A stretch of DNA of 64,000 nucleotides from Colius striatus (Eukaryota > Chordata > Aves > Coliiformes > Coliidae), in assembly GCF_028858725.1 (NCBI RefSeq), contig NC_084781.1, positions 5,774,513-5,838,512 on the forward strand, read 5' to 3'. Both the position numbers and the translations under genes were made by a program. This document shows positions 38,552 through 50,272 of the stretch, one piece after another. Below the pieces are notes generated by a model, which saw only the letters and a program-made list of their open reading frames with translations, had not been told where the DNA came from and ran no database searches. Every line of letters begins with the position of its first letter. Positions within the stretch are counted from its first letter, which is position 1.

Positions 38552-38959
38552 AGGAAGATTTAGGCTTCAGGTTGCCAAGTGCTTTCTGCCCTTCATCTTT
38601 GCTGGTTTAAACCATCACTTTTCACCAAAGGCAAACTTTTCTGGGAAAATAAGATGGGATAAGGACTTGGAAAGAAATGTATTTGAAGAGGAAAGGAGAT
38701 AACATGTGCTGCCCACAGCAGTCCTGCACGTTCCTGTCTGTAAGGTGTCATTTGCACAGTGGTACTTTGCTTGCTGTAAGTTTTGGACTTTCTTTTAAAA
38801 AATTCCTCAGGTAACTTGTAATTCAGAAGGTCTGAGTGAGGATGAAACTCTTGTCATCACACACCATTGCTATTCACTGTGCATCCTACTTTGTTTTCAT
38901 TTTTATCATAGACATAATGTGGGAAGAAAATGCCACAGGTGGACCTCTTCAAGGGCTCG

Positions 38960-38992
38960 GTATTTTACCCTGAGTAAAACACAGTAAAATAC
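38960..38992. repeat. Inverted repeat with 9-bp arms
   Basis: Arms gtattttac (38,960-38,968) and gtaaaatac (38,984-38,992) are exact reverse complements separated by 15 bases. The segment ctgagta recurs inside and just after it. No transposon terminal repeat family was recognised. Confidence 0.6.
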
Positions 38993-41900
38993 TCTGAGTA
39001 TCTTGCTCTGAGTGTTGCAAGTTTACTGTGAAGAATTTATACCAGTCAGCCAATGAAGCAGTGAATGCTACTGGAAACATCTTAGATGTACAATGAGATG
39101 GCAAGACAGACAGACAGCCCACATAGCAATCTCCTTCCTTCAGTAAATTGGTGGGAATAATATGTTAACAGTTCACAGAGTAAGCTGTGTTTCTGTGGGC
39201 AGCACAGACTGAATGCACCCCTGCCCGCTGGCAGCAGCATGTTTTGAGTTGCCACCCTGTCTACTCTTGCAAGTGAAACAGTCAGACAAAGCTCATACCT
39301 GAACAGGGAATATTTCTTCAGTGCAAAATGTTTTGGTAGTGATGTGAGTGGCACATTTTGCTGCCACATGTTGAACTGCTGTCACACTGATGGGGCAAGA
39401 GGTGTCAGCCTATAGAGAAGTAGAAATCCTGTTAAGTGACTATAATAATGACGTTAAAGATCCTACAGTGTTAACCATGACAAGTATAGTTTGCTCCTGG
39501 CAAAGGCCCAAGCCAGGTGATTATCCTCCACCTCATTCCATTTGCTCTGTGTGGGCAGTGGCTTGAACATTTCTTCTTAGGCGATGCTGTTAGGAATTAT
39601 CAGCTATTAGTACCCTTGCAAGCGACCCCAAAGACAAACAGAATGTCTTTAATGTTTGTTCTCTTTCCTTCTTTATAAAAACATGTTTGATTTCAAGTGA
39701 CATCTTTCATTAAAGATTGGCATTCAAAGGAGAAATGTGTTGGAGCACTCATCTGTGATTGTTTACACCAAGCAGTGACCAAACCGATGACAAGCGCTCT
39801 TTGTAATGCTGGAGATGGGAGAGGGCAGCATGGAAAGTGATGCCTCTGTTCATATGTAAGCAGCAATTTAAACCTAGAATATTACTCAAGTATCTACAGA
39901 GACATCCAGAAATATCAAATTATTTCTTTTCTGAGGCCAGTTAAGAAGCTGGAAATTGGTCTAGATGTGTACAAGAGGAAAACTTGGGCAAAATGCTTGT
40001 GGCTGCATTGCAAAAACAATACGGTGACTTTTGCTTTTAGACTAAATTTCAGATGAAACCGATTTACAACTAAAATCCCAAGTGAAGGTCCTGGGACAAA
40101 CTACAGAAATTATTGCTGGAATTTATTTTTTTTCTCATGAAGTCTGGAAAGAGAGAGAGCAAAACAAAATAGCCTCAGCTAACAATGCTGTCATTTGGCT
40201 AATCATAAGTTTGATTCCGTCTTCCAGCTCTAGGAAGATGTCTAAATGTCAGCTCACCACATCTAAGTCTGTGTAATTACCAAAGTATTTAATGACAAAT
40301 TAATCTCAGAGTACAAATCAGCATAAAGATCTTCTACCCATCTAAGGTTACAGATGTATGTTCTGTGTTAATTAGTTAATATTTGTGTTGTTGTAATAGC
40401 TAAAGGCTTCTACCAGTAAACCATTTGATTAAATACTCCAACACCAGTCAAGATTTAGTTCCTGCAGTGTATGTACACCATGAGACCAATCACTAAGCCA
40501 CAAGATGAAGAGTAACCATAAGCGAAATGAAAAACAAGGCTGAGGTATCACCCTTGAATTTTACTCTGTTAGTTCCTCTGTATTATTCCTTTACTATTAT
40601 TGCCTTACAGATTGTGCTGCAGTTTCATGCTCTGAATGTAAGACACCAGAGTCAAAGCAGCACCTCAACAACAGGACTCAATACTTAGTGCTTAAGCAAT
40701 ATCTGTCAAAAAATAACTTTTGCTAAATCAGAGGTAAAAGATTTTATCTTTTATGAGTTTCTATTTATTTAAAATGTAATAAACATTCATTTCACTGGCT
40801 AAAAGAGAATCTCACAGGGCAAGAAATGAATGCTTATCTTGAAGGAAAAGTCTGCTTATCCTGTGCCATTCATCCTCTGCGGATTTGTTAGAAACACAAA
40901 CTGAGAACTCCTGCATGATCAACTTGCATTTCATCTTGTGAGTCTAGTTTTTGAAGCTAATGGCATTTGTGATGAGCAGTATAGCATGTAAGGTCATTTG
41001 TAAATACAATCCCACAAGCATCAGAAATAACAAATAGCAAGACTTTGACTACATGCCCATTTTCTAGCCTGCAAGCGTGGCCTTCATCTTGTTTTCAGTC
41101 TGAAGAGCTGTGAACTGGAAACAGGCCAAAGAAATGTGAAACAGAATCCTCTGCTGTTGTATTTTTCTTTCATTTGCTCAATTTGTTACGTGGTTTATAT
41201 GGAGAATGCAATTTGGAAGATTGCATTGTTGTGCTAGCAGTAAGAACACACAGTGTTCTTTGATTCTTACACCAAGACAAAGTATTTCACAACTTTGTCC
41301 ACAATATGAACTCATGAAATGGGGCAGTGGGCAGAAAATGGATCTCTGATTAAACTGCATTTCCTGCTTCATGGAGATTTCCAAATTTTGAAATAGTTTG
41401 GATTACATTATAGAAAGCACTTTAGAAAAAAGCAGTAATTTATTACATAAATAGAATTTCTGAGTAAAGAAAGAAAGCATTCGGATTTTAGGGGGCGTGA
41501 GTTCCCTTCTATTCCCTCCATTCAGAGTGAGGCAGAGATGAGTACCTGGCTTTGCTGCCTCAGTACATTACATTAACCTTGGTGAGCTGAATCCAGCAGG
41601 TCACAGACCATGAATGACAGTATTCAATTCTTCAGATACCACTGTTATTGATAAAGAGCAGAAATTAATTATATAAGGAGTTGAAAGTATATGTCTATTG
41701 ATGGTTAGAGTCTGGATAATTTTCCAAAGTGAAGGCATGGCCTGCTTTCTAAAACAACTTCTACATTAACCTGCACAGTGATAAAAGCCAAGGTGTATCT
41801 GAAAGCTAAAGCTGAAGTGGTTCAAGATTTGAAACTCTACTCCCCATGTCCTCTGACAAGTGTCGGTATTTGACCTATTGTTGACACCTGCTTTAGAATG

Positions 41901-44900
41901 AGATTAACCCAGCTGAAATGCATCCCACCCTTAGTGTGCTCTGTTGAGGACTTTAGGTTCTTCTATGTAAATGTCAGGTTTGAGTCCTGCTGTCTCCCTA
42001 ATGCTGCCTGGTAGTTACCCATATACAGAGAAAGCATGTAAAGTGGTGTAATGGCTTCAGCCCAGATCTGCTGCTTTGACGCTCGTCTCGGGAGAAATGT
42101 GAAGAACAGCAGTTGACAAACAAATGTCTGTAAAGACGGGGCAAGAGCAATGCTGATGGGCAGAGCAAGAACATGAGGGAAGCCAAATATTGTGAGAAGT
42201 TTTAGAAGATCAGCAGTTTCCTGAGCTTTCACCTAGCACTGTAAGGTGAGATTATTCCAAAGTGAAATACGTCAGTGTTCAATTTCCTACTGCTACTTTA
42301 CAAAACTCTTGGTAGAAAATCGTTGGTAGCTGCAAAATCCAACTATGCTTTGAGCCTTAGAGCGTCTCTACAAGGTATTTTCTTGCAGGCCCCAGGGAAG
42401 AGTTTCCTTGGAGGAGTCAGACATGCTGCAGCTGTTCCTCCTGCTCTCAGCAGCAGCTGTAGAGAAGGGAGCACTTCAGTGAGTCATGCAGGATTTAAAA
42501 CCCATCTTGTTTTTAAGTCATCAGGATCACTGTCTGCAGTAAAGGCAAAAATGTAACACTTCTTGACCTCGGTTGGTAAGCTATTTCTTAATAACATGAC
42601 TCTAGACAGATTAATGCTTCCTCACCATGGCTCAGTAGCTTTCAGATATGTTCACATACTAAGGTCTGCTGGTGGATAGAGAGGCTATAGGAACAGATAG
42701 ACACTGTTAGGAGGTGGCAGTGTTCCCTTCAAGCCAACAAGGCAAGCACAGAAACAACATGAAATCTTCCCTGACAGTTTCATACCCCCAGCACACTCTT
42801 AAAGCTGTGCTGAAAAAGGTAGCTATGCCAAAACACCCATCAAATGATGTTAGAGCATTGTTTGTATGGTAGGCAAAATAGGAAAGGGCTTGGATGGATT
42901 TAAGTTCTCCTGAGGCTTGCAAGATGACATCCAGGCAAACTATTAACCCAAAGCAAAACAGTATGGTATAACCTGTGAGAGGTGAAAGGCAGTGGTAATC
43001 TCTTCCTGACCTCAGAGATGTTCTTGAGGCTCTGCCCTTTTGGGTTTTTTTTAGTATCTCAAGGCTTGGATAATGGTGAAAATAACTTCATACATGTTGC
43101 ACAGACCTTACAGAAGAGGGAGAGGAACAAGAGCTCTAGAATGGAAGATGTTAGTTTACAGTTTAAATGTGCAACAAGTATTCTCAAGGAAGATGCATGT
43201 TCCATATGTAATGTTAAAGGTGCTATAAATAATTCTGCTCCCTCTGCTGAATATTTTGATCTTTTAAGCAAAAAATAGGAGGTGCTACTTGAACCAGATT
43301 CAGAGTGTTGCTTAGCAATGGGAAAGGGTCAGCTTCTGCTCTGTCCAGAATAATAAAGCAAAGCTCTCTCTTAATTCCTTAAGCAACACACGGGAGCATG
43401 AAGCAGTTTTGAGGAAGCATAGGTTCCTACCTGAATACCCAAGCAGAAGAGAATTAAGGGTAAAATTGTCATACCACTAACATTACTGGATTTTTTTTAG
43501 TATTGGCCAAAATGGTGCAAGGATCTGACCTTGGAAGTAGTGTTACAAGACAGCTGTCATTCTCCTTGGGCTTTCTCTGAATGGAACTGAGACGGTTATT
43601 TTCTTCCTGGTAAGACATTCTGTTTCGTGAGGATTCTTCAGATTTTCTTATTATGTAGATAGTTACTCCAATTCATGGGGAAAATGAATGCAGGAAAGTA
43701 ATCAGCTTACTGATAGCTGGGTTGTACCAAAAGAGTTTAGGGTGTACTGGCTACTATAACAAGTCCTATCTTGTCCACCCCTGTTGTAGGCCATCCACAC
43801 GTAGCTGTTAGTGAATGGCTGCACTGTAATCTGCAAGCAGAGTTTGGCTCAGTTTTTAAGCTCAAGTAGATGCATCTTTGGAAGGAGTGTGCACACCTAT
43901 TATTCATGTCACTTGTTATCTACAGTATCATACCACAGATGCAGCTGCAGTGTTTTGAAAGCTAGATGGTAAATTCAGGTAGACTTCAACAATTTATTTC
44001 ATTTTCCACAGGAGAAACTCACAGCAACTATGTTAGTGGGTAAGTGCCCTGCAGAATGCTGGCATAGTTGGAATTATGATTGTGTAAATGTGGCTCTTTA
44101 GTATTTGCTGCCACGTGGCTGATTTGTTAATACTTTCAGCATGCACATCTAAAGCTAAATACTTCTGAGGAGATACCAGCCTGACCCCAGACACAATCTT
44201 TTGTCTGTTTTCAGAATCAGAAGACTGCTTTGTGGTAGGATGATTCTGGAAACAAAGCTTGGTTAGAAACACAAAGATGGAAACTTGCAAACTTGGCAGT
44301 GTGATTTCCTTGCCTAGCACAGCTTTCACAACCCTTTCACCTTTCATAAAGTAAATGCTGACATCAAACTTGACCACATTACAAATGGCTATATTCATAT
44401 GGCCTGATTATGTGGACGTATCTGACTCAGTAATAGTGTGAAAGAAATGCATTGTAGATATTGATTGCTAGTGCAATCAAATCATTTCTTCTGATATAAT
44501 GCGTGTGCCAATGAAGGTTAGGATGCCCAAGGGTCTGTTTTAGGCTAAAATAAAAAAAGGAAATGGAAAGGGACTGTGTCCTGTAGAATGGCAATGACTT
44601 TCATTCAGAAAATGTCCTTATAGGATGGTTTAGCTTTGAGAAGGAAAGGATTTAACATCCCTTCAAATATGGAGCTGGAATATTAAGAAAAAAACCCCAA
44701 AATGGTGAAAGAGAGTCATATACTATACTTATCTGTATCAATTCAATACACTAGAAAGAACAAGAACCTGGTACTGTCAGGACATCTAATGTTTGTGCTG
44801 CTTGTCCTGCTCAGGAGTTGCTTTTCACACATAAATATGTCATATGGACCCTGCTTTCTCATATGGAGTTTCACACAGTTGTTCTCATACTGTGACTGAC

Positions 44901-47900
44901 AAAAACTTTTGACTTGATGCATAAGAAAACAATGGGTGATTAAATATTGTCTCATAGATACTGCCAGGGAAATCAGCTAGATTTGTTATGGTCCTATGTG
45001 AAGAATATTGATTTGATGTGTTTTGCATGGTGGTGTCATCCATCATAATAAATACCTATGCATCATAGGATAACACTTTGACCAAAGAGGTGATTGAAAT
45101 GCATTCCCTCCGTGTGCCTGTTTTCTGTAGCCTACAAATAAGTGATAAATCTACTTTGTGGTTTTTAAATCTGGGCCTAATGGTTCCCACAGAAAATTCC
45201 AAGTAATGCTTTGCAGACTACCTCTCCTTAATGATGCTAGCAAAGGGGCATGTGATGAAAATGGTTTCTATAGCTTTTCAATGATCAGCAACATATGATA
45301 TCTGTCATTACAGAAACGGTTTTTAGTGTCCTGTTGCTTCAGATTTGAGTCTTGGGATTTGACCTTGGTATCAGTTTTAGATTGTAAACTTTTCTCAAAG
45401 ACTGACTACAAAGCATAACTGTCTGCTATCTTATTTCTTTTTAGTTTGTCAGCTGAAGTCCTCTCTTGACCCCACACGATGCTTTAATGTCACAGAGAAT
45501 TTCCAGTGCATCCTGTAATAAGACTGCTTCAAATACCAACCAGTGAACAATTATGTCAGGAAAAGGGGAACGCTGGCTACACAAAGGCGGTTATTTTGCA
45601 ATCTTTCTATGATGTTGAAGCTGCACCAACTTTGTGAAATGTCTGTATAGTTAAAACCCTGGTTCATTTTTGTCTTTATTTGCATAGTGAAGTAGCATTA
45701 ATTTGATAGGTACCTTTGCTGCTGGTTTTAAGCCTGGGAGAAAACTTGACCCAAATTTCCATTTCCCTTTTATGCAAAGCACCCAATAAAGTCAATAATT
45801 TAAACTTGCATTTCAGTACTTGCTGAGATAGCACTGGTTCGTGGCAAAAAAAAGTGGAAGTGTTTCAGCTAATAAACTTGCAACACCTCATTCAATTTCA
45901 ATATGCTTAGGACTAGTCTCTTGTACTTTCCTGATAAAATCCATGGGTTTGGTTTTAAATTTCCTAGAAGCTTAAATTCAGATGAAACATTTTGTGTCTT
46001 TGCTCTGATGGAGAGTGGGAAAGCTCATATTTCTGGAAGTTGTCTACAAACAAAACTGTGCCTCCTGCTTCTTTAATTCTGTTCTGAGTTGGGCATGGGC
46101 AGGGATGTTTCCTACATGGCTGACTTCTGTGTGAGTTCTTCCATTTACTTACTCTAAAAATTAATACTACTATGTAATGGACAAAGGTATTGCTTAATAG
46201 GAATAATGATATACTAGATATCTCAACACAAAAAACTATATACTCACAGAGTGTAATAATTCATGCTTTTTGTTGTACGTAACAGTGTTTTCCCACATAT
46301 TTCTATTCTAATTTTATGCCAAGTCAGCTTTTTGGGGGCAAAAGAGCTGACTTAATTATTTAATGTTCTATACAAGACTATGGTTCAAATACAAATACTA
46401 CTGTTTTGTCAGGATTTTGCTGACTTTTGTAGAGAAGACGACTTAACAGAAAAATCACAGTCACGACTTATAAAAAAGGAAGGATGTATCATATAAGTTG
46501 GTGTTCTAGGTTCCTCATTCAATATATAATGACCTGTGAACTGCCATGATCTCTTATTTATGAATATTATAAATGTAATATTTACAAGGTAACTGTCTAT
46601 CTAGATGTTCTTTGTAGTGAATGGAAATACACTTGTGCGAGGCCTCTGGGAACTAGAACTAATTCTACAAACTATTTCTGACAGTACTAATAACAGTGAC
46701 AACTCAAGTCTCTCTCTCTGTAGGAAATGGTTGGGTACTAATCTGTCTGAATGCAAAAGAGTTTAACTGCTGAGAGCAGTGCAGGAAATACAGCTGTTGG
46801 AGTTGGTTTAAAAAAAATCACATCTCAAGGAACCACGTTTTGTTACGTTCTGGGGTTTTCTTTTTACAGGGCAAGGTCATTGAGTAAGTTGATGGCAGAG
46901 TGAAGGGGAAACCCAAGAAGAAGCAGATGGCTTGTCACTATGTTTATCCACATTTGTCAACCAGCAGCTGAAAGGATGGAGAAACAAGGTGGGAGTCTTG
47001 CAGGATGTTCTGGTTTGATGGATGGTATAGATTCTGCCTCTCTCCTACAGCCACTAGCTGATTTACTCTGCTAAAGTTGTGTAATAATTGACGTAAACTC
47101 AGTATACTGTTTATGATGGAGGGAAAATATCTAATACATATCCAGAAACTGGCTTACTATTTTTAGGATACAGAAGGGTTCTGAGGGTTTTTATCCCAAA
47201 CAAATACTCTTGATGAGAGTTTGGCTTTCTCCTCTAATGTGGTCTGAGCTGAGCATCTGTATGACCTGAAGAACTTCAAAATAATATTGGCCTCTTCCTG
47301 GATGAGAGTGACCTGGGGAGCTGGAGGGGTATAGTGTCCAAGAATGCAAGTCTGCAGGATAGTGGGGATTGGTGTGAACTGGGAGAGCAAGCGGGAGTCG
47401 AGTAATAGCACATGGCATGGTTGAGCAAGGTTGCTCTCTGCAGATAATCAGTCCAATATGAGGCCATGAGCTAGGCAGACCAAAGGAGCAGAGAAGGCAT
47501 GTTTTCAATCACAGTGCAATAAGTAATTTTGTTGTTTCTTCTAGAGAAGGATTTTTATGAAATGGAAAGGGGGAAGGGGTGTTTCTCAAACAGAATGATC
47601 TGGCCTAGAATGAGCCTTTAGACCGCGAATGGCAAAATACTGGAACGGATTGACAATAATTATTGTTGAAATACTGGTGTCAAATTACATTCAAAAGGTA
47701 TTGTTTCTTTATCATCTCCCTAAATGGTTTGTGCTTGGCAGTTTTCTGCTAATAAAGTCTGTGTCATTAGAAGTCCTTATGTGTTCACAAGTACTCTAGG
47801 TATTTTGAATTTCATTTTAAAATAGCAACTACAATTAGCCAACCAAGCCAAATTATTTTGCATGTTATGACAAAGGTCTACTTCAGTTGAAGTGCTTTTC

Positions 47901-48664
47901 TCTAATGCTAATGAAATGAAAACCCAGGCTGAAGGCTACCTGAATAAAAGAAATGCTTAAATTGTAACTTTTTTTTTCTAAGAGCTTCCCTTTTGCTCAA
48001 AGATCCCAAAGCAAGTAAACACTATGTGCTTGGAGAAAGCTGTTAAAACATGATAACCTGAAGAAGACAGGCTTTCCTGATTGTGATGTAAATCTAATTC
48101 AGAACTGACTTTTCACCGTGTCCTTTTGTATGTAGACTTAGTACTGAATCCACAACATCTTTGTACTGTGCCAGCATACCCACTGCCTTTATTAGAAGGA
48201 AAAGGACGAATTGCTACTGGGGGTGTTGGTGTAGACAACAAGTGGCATGACAAGACGTTTTGTTAGGTGTTTGTTCCTGTATGTACTTATTAGAACAGCT
48301 GTGATGCTTGTCTGATTTGGGGGTGGTTGGATAGTTAGTGGAGACACGGGTGAACTGGAGGCCTGGCAGAAATGGTTCAGAAGGTGGGCAACTTCCTTCC
48401 TCCAGAGCTGGTTCTCCACAGAGCATCTCCTAGCCCACAGTTCCCCCCTTTTCCCCCAAGTCTTAGCCATGGCAAAGGGTGTCTGTGAAAACTCCCATCT
48501 CTGGGACTTCACCGAACAAGCTTGGTGCTGTCTGACCAAGCTCTGGGCTCCTCATGCCAAAATGCACCAAAAGCCCACCTGAAGTGTAGGGGGTTGAGAA
48601 AAAGGCGTTCCCCTTGCTCTGTTGGTTTCTCACCTGCCTTCCTCCAGGCACTGGTGGGGGCAGG

Positions 48665-48827
48665 ACCAGCAAGGAGATCCCACCAGCAAGGAGATCCCCC
48701 CCCAGCGAGGAGATCCCCACCAGCGAGGAGATCCCCCCAGCGAGGAGATCCCCCCCAGCGAGGAGATCCCCCCCAGCGAGGAGATCCCCCCCAGCGAGGA
48801 GATCCCCCCCAGCGAGGAGATCCCCCA
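48665..48827. repeat. C-rich minisatellite, nine units of 17-19 bp
   Basis: Nine copies of a unit ccagcgaggagatccccc (with a-for-g in the first two, ccagcaaggag) run head to tail. Length varies only in the C run (3 to 8 Cs), and the aggagatcc part is constant. The outer copies on the left are most diverged and the inner copies are nearly identical, the pattern of unequal exchange or slippage. On the minus strand every unit gives a run of Gs separated by about 11 bases. Because units are close to 18 bp, all frames stay open through it, which explains the long proline/serine/glutamate and glycine/leucine open frames seen here. It lies about 50 bp outside the CpG island and 475 bp upstream of the first coding exon. 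Confidence 0.97.
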
Positions 48828-49301
48828 TTGCCGCACACCGGTCCCTTCCTTCATGTCCTTTTTTGTTTTGGCGATAAACTAACGGCAGCCCCGGGTCCCA
48901 GGAGGCTCCTCCGTGGGCTGGGCAGCGGTTGGGGGTGCACAGGGCGCCGGGAGCGCCCCTCGGCGCCTCAGTCCCCGGCTGCGCTGTACTATTTGAGGCG
49001 CGCACGGGTGGAAGAACACGGCGGTACCAGCGCCGCGCGAGGCCGACGGCGCAGGGATCCGGGCCGCGGTGCTGAGGCCGCCTGTCAGTCAGCGCGGCGG
49101 TGCCGGAACGCGGCCGGGGCGCAGCCGGCTGAGGGGAATACGCGCGGTAACGGAGCGGAGCGCGGCCAGCAGCGGGGACGGGCGGCGGCGGAGAGCGGGG
49201 GGAGAAGGGAGGAGACAAGGAAAAGAAGCGAGCTGCGTTTCTTCCGATCTGCAGGAAAAGGCTGTTTCACGAGCGGCTCCCTCTTCCCCCAGCCGGCTGC
49301 G

Positions 49302-49353
49302 ATGCTGCTAGTTACTGTGCTGCCCTGGACGTTGGTTTTGCTTGGAGCCGCAG
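49302..49353 (+). CDS. First coding exon of an unidentified secreted or membrane protein (partial)
   Basis: The ATG at 49,302 has G at -3 and opens MLLVTVLPWTLVLLGAA, a compact signal peptide: a short start, a hydrophobic core, and small residues (GAA) near the likely cleavage site. The frame runs into a strong splice donor CAG|GTATGG, so the exon ends at 49,353 in phase 1 (one base of the next codon). Local base use is less GC-rich than the flanks, as expected if the hydrophobic codons are under selection. The product should enter the secretory pathway as a secreted or type I membrane protein. I cannot name the gene from 17 residues. The frame is also open upstream to 48,522 with no stop, through the minisatellite, but that is due to GC-rich, stop-poor DNA. 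The Kozak context and signal peptide favour this start. A pyrimidine-rich ctccctcttcccccag ending at 49,292 could be the acceptor of a 5' UTR intron. Later exons are not proven in this window. Confidence 0.65.
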
Positions 49354-50094
49354 GTATGGCCGGGGCCGGGACGATGGGGCGCTGCCCGGGGCCGAGGCGG
49401 GGAAGTGCCGGGACCTGGTGGGGCAAACAATGGGGTCGGGGCGGACCCCGCCGCCGCTGCCTTGCCCTGCGCTTGGCGCCGGGCTTGGAAGGGGAGACAG
49501 CCCGTGGTGGGTCCCCTCGCTCCTGGCCGCGCCCGGTGTGCGTGACGAGGTGGCTGGTTCGTGCACATTGTTCGCTGCCGTGGGAGCCGGCGGGGAAAGA
49601 TGGCTCGTCTGTGTGAATTTGACAGGAGAAAGCGGAGGGCGGGGGGTAGGTGAGAAGGGTGTGAGCGAGCGGCTCCTTCTGCGCTTCGGTGCCGCCCGTC
49701 CGCGGGTGCGGCAGGAGGTATCGCTCGCCCCGCGGGAGCCCAGCTCCTCCGGGCTGCGGTTTCGGTGTGTTGAGAATCACAGACAATGGAGATGGAGAAA
49801 AAGAGGAGGGGAGCAAAGCAAGAGAGGATGCTACGTGCGCTGTGTTAATGGTGTCGCCGTGTGAGGAGGCGGTGGATTTGCGTTGTCGTATCGACTTCAT
49901 TGTGAATGTTGAGGATGCTACGGCGCTACGCGGCGGTGGCTGCCCCCCTCCTCCCCCTCCCTTCTTGCATGGGGTGCTTGTGCAGGGCAGAAATTAGAGC
50001 GAGCGGGGAGAGATGCGATTGCAGTTCAAGGCGGGGATTAGAGCAGCTGTAAAGAAATAAATAATTAAAGGCAAAGGCGGAGGGGGAAGGAGAC

Positions 50095-50123
50095 GGGGCG
50101 CGGCGGGGGAGGGGGCGCGGGGG
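50095..50123 (+). promoter_or_regulatory. Canonical G-quadruplex motif in the CpG island
   Basis: Four G tracts of 4, 5, 5 and 5 bases are separated by loops of 6 (cgcggc), 1 (a) and 3 (cgc) bases. This fits the G3+N1-7 pattern on the plus strand. Such motifs are frequent at promoters and mark nucleosome-poor DNA. It lies at the upstream edge of the second GC peak. Confidence 0.7.
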
Positions 50124-50247
50124 CGCGCGCGAGCGAGCGCGGGCCGCGCGCCGCAGCCGTTGAAGGGCCGGGCGCGAGCGCTGCCGAGGGAGCGGCAGCC
50201 GGGCGCGAGCGCCCAGTCCTGCGGCGGCGAGCGGGGAACGGGCGAGA

Positions 50248-50272
50248 GGGGCGGACGGCGGCCGCGGCCAAT
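50248..50272. promoter_or_regulatory. GC box plus CCAAT box, candidate second promoter
   Basis: A GC box GGGGCGG (50,248-50,254) is followed by GGCCAATCG with CCAAT at 50,268-50,272, a pairing typical of NF-Y and Sp1-driven promoters. It is nearly 0.9 kb downstream of the first-exon donor and centred in the second GC peak. It could drive an alternative plus-strand first exon, or a divergent minus-strand transcript. No coding first exon is evident near it. Confidence 0.4.

Larger units (their letters stand above)
36956..48664. other. Gene-free stretch, AT-rich
   Basis: Nearly 12 kb with no supported gene. Frames are short and stop codons are frequent on both strands, particularly between 44,900 and 47,100. 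Sites noted separately are a near-consensus X-box at 38,536-38,551 and an inverted repeat at 38,960-38,992. A short (gaca)n run lies near 39,103-39,118. The last few hundred bases are the approach to the minisatellite and CpG island. Confidence 0.55.

Noticed and set aside
42707-42722. aggaggtggcagt resembling a CTCF core
   Set aside because: Three mismatches in the 5' half of the core.
48463-49218. Minus-strand 251-codon frame with glycine-leucine repeats
   Set aside because: The repeats are the translated minisatellite; units near 18 bp keep every frame open.
49085-49900. Minus-strand open frame of 271 codons across the CpG island
   Set aside because: Low-complexity proline, arginine and serine composition caused by GC-rich, stop-poor DNA, and antisense to the better supported exon.
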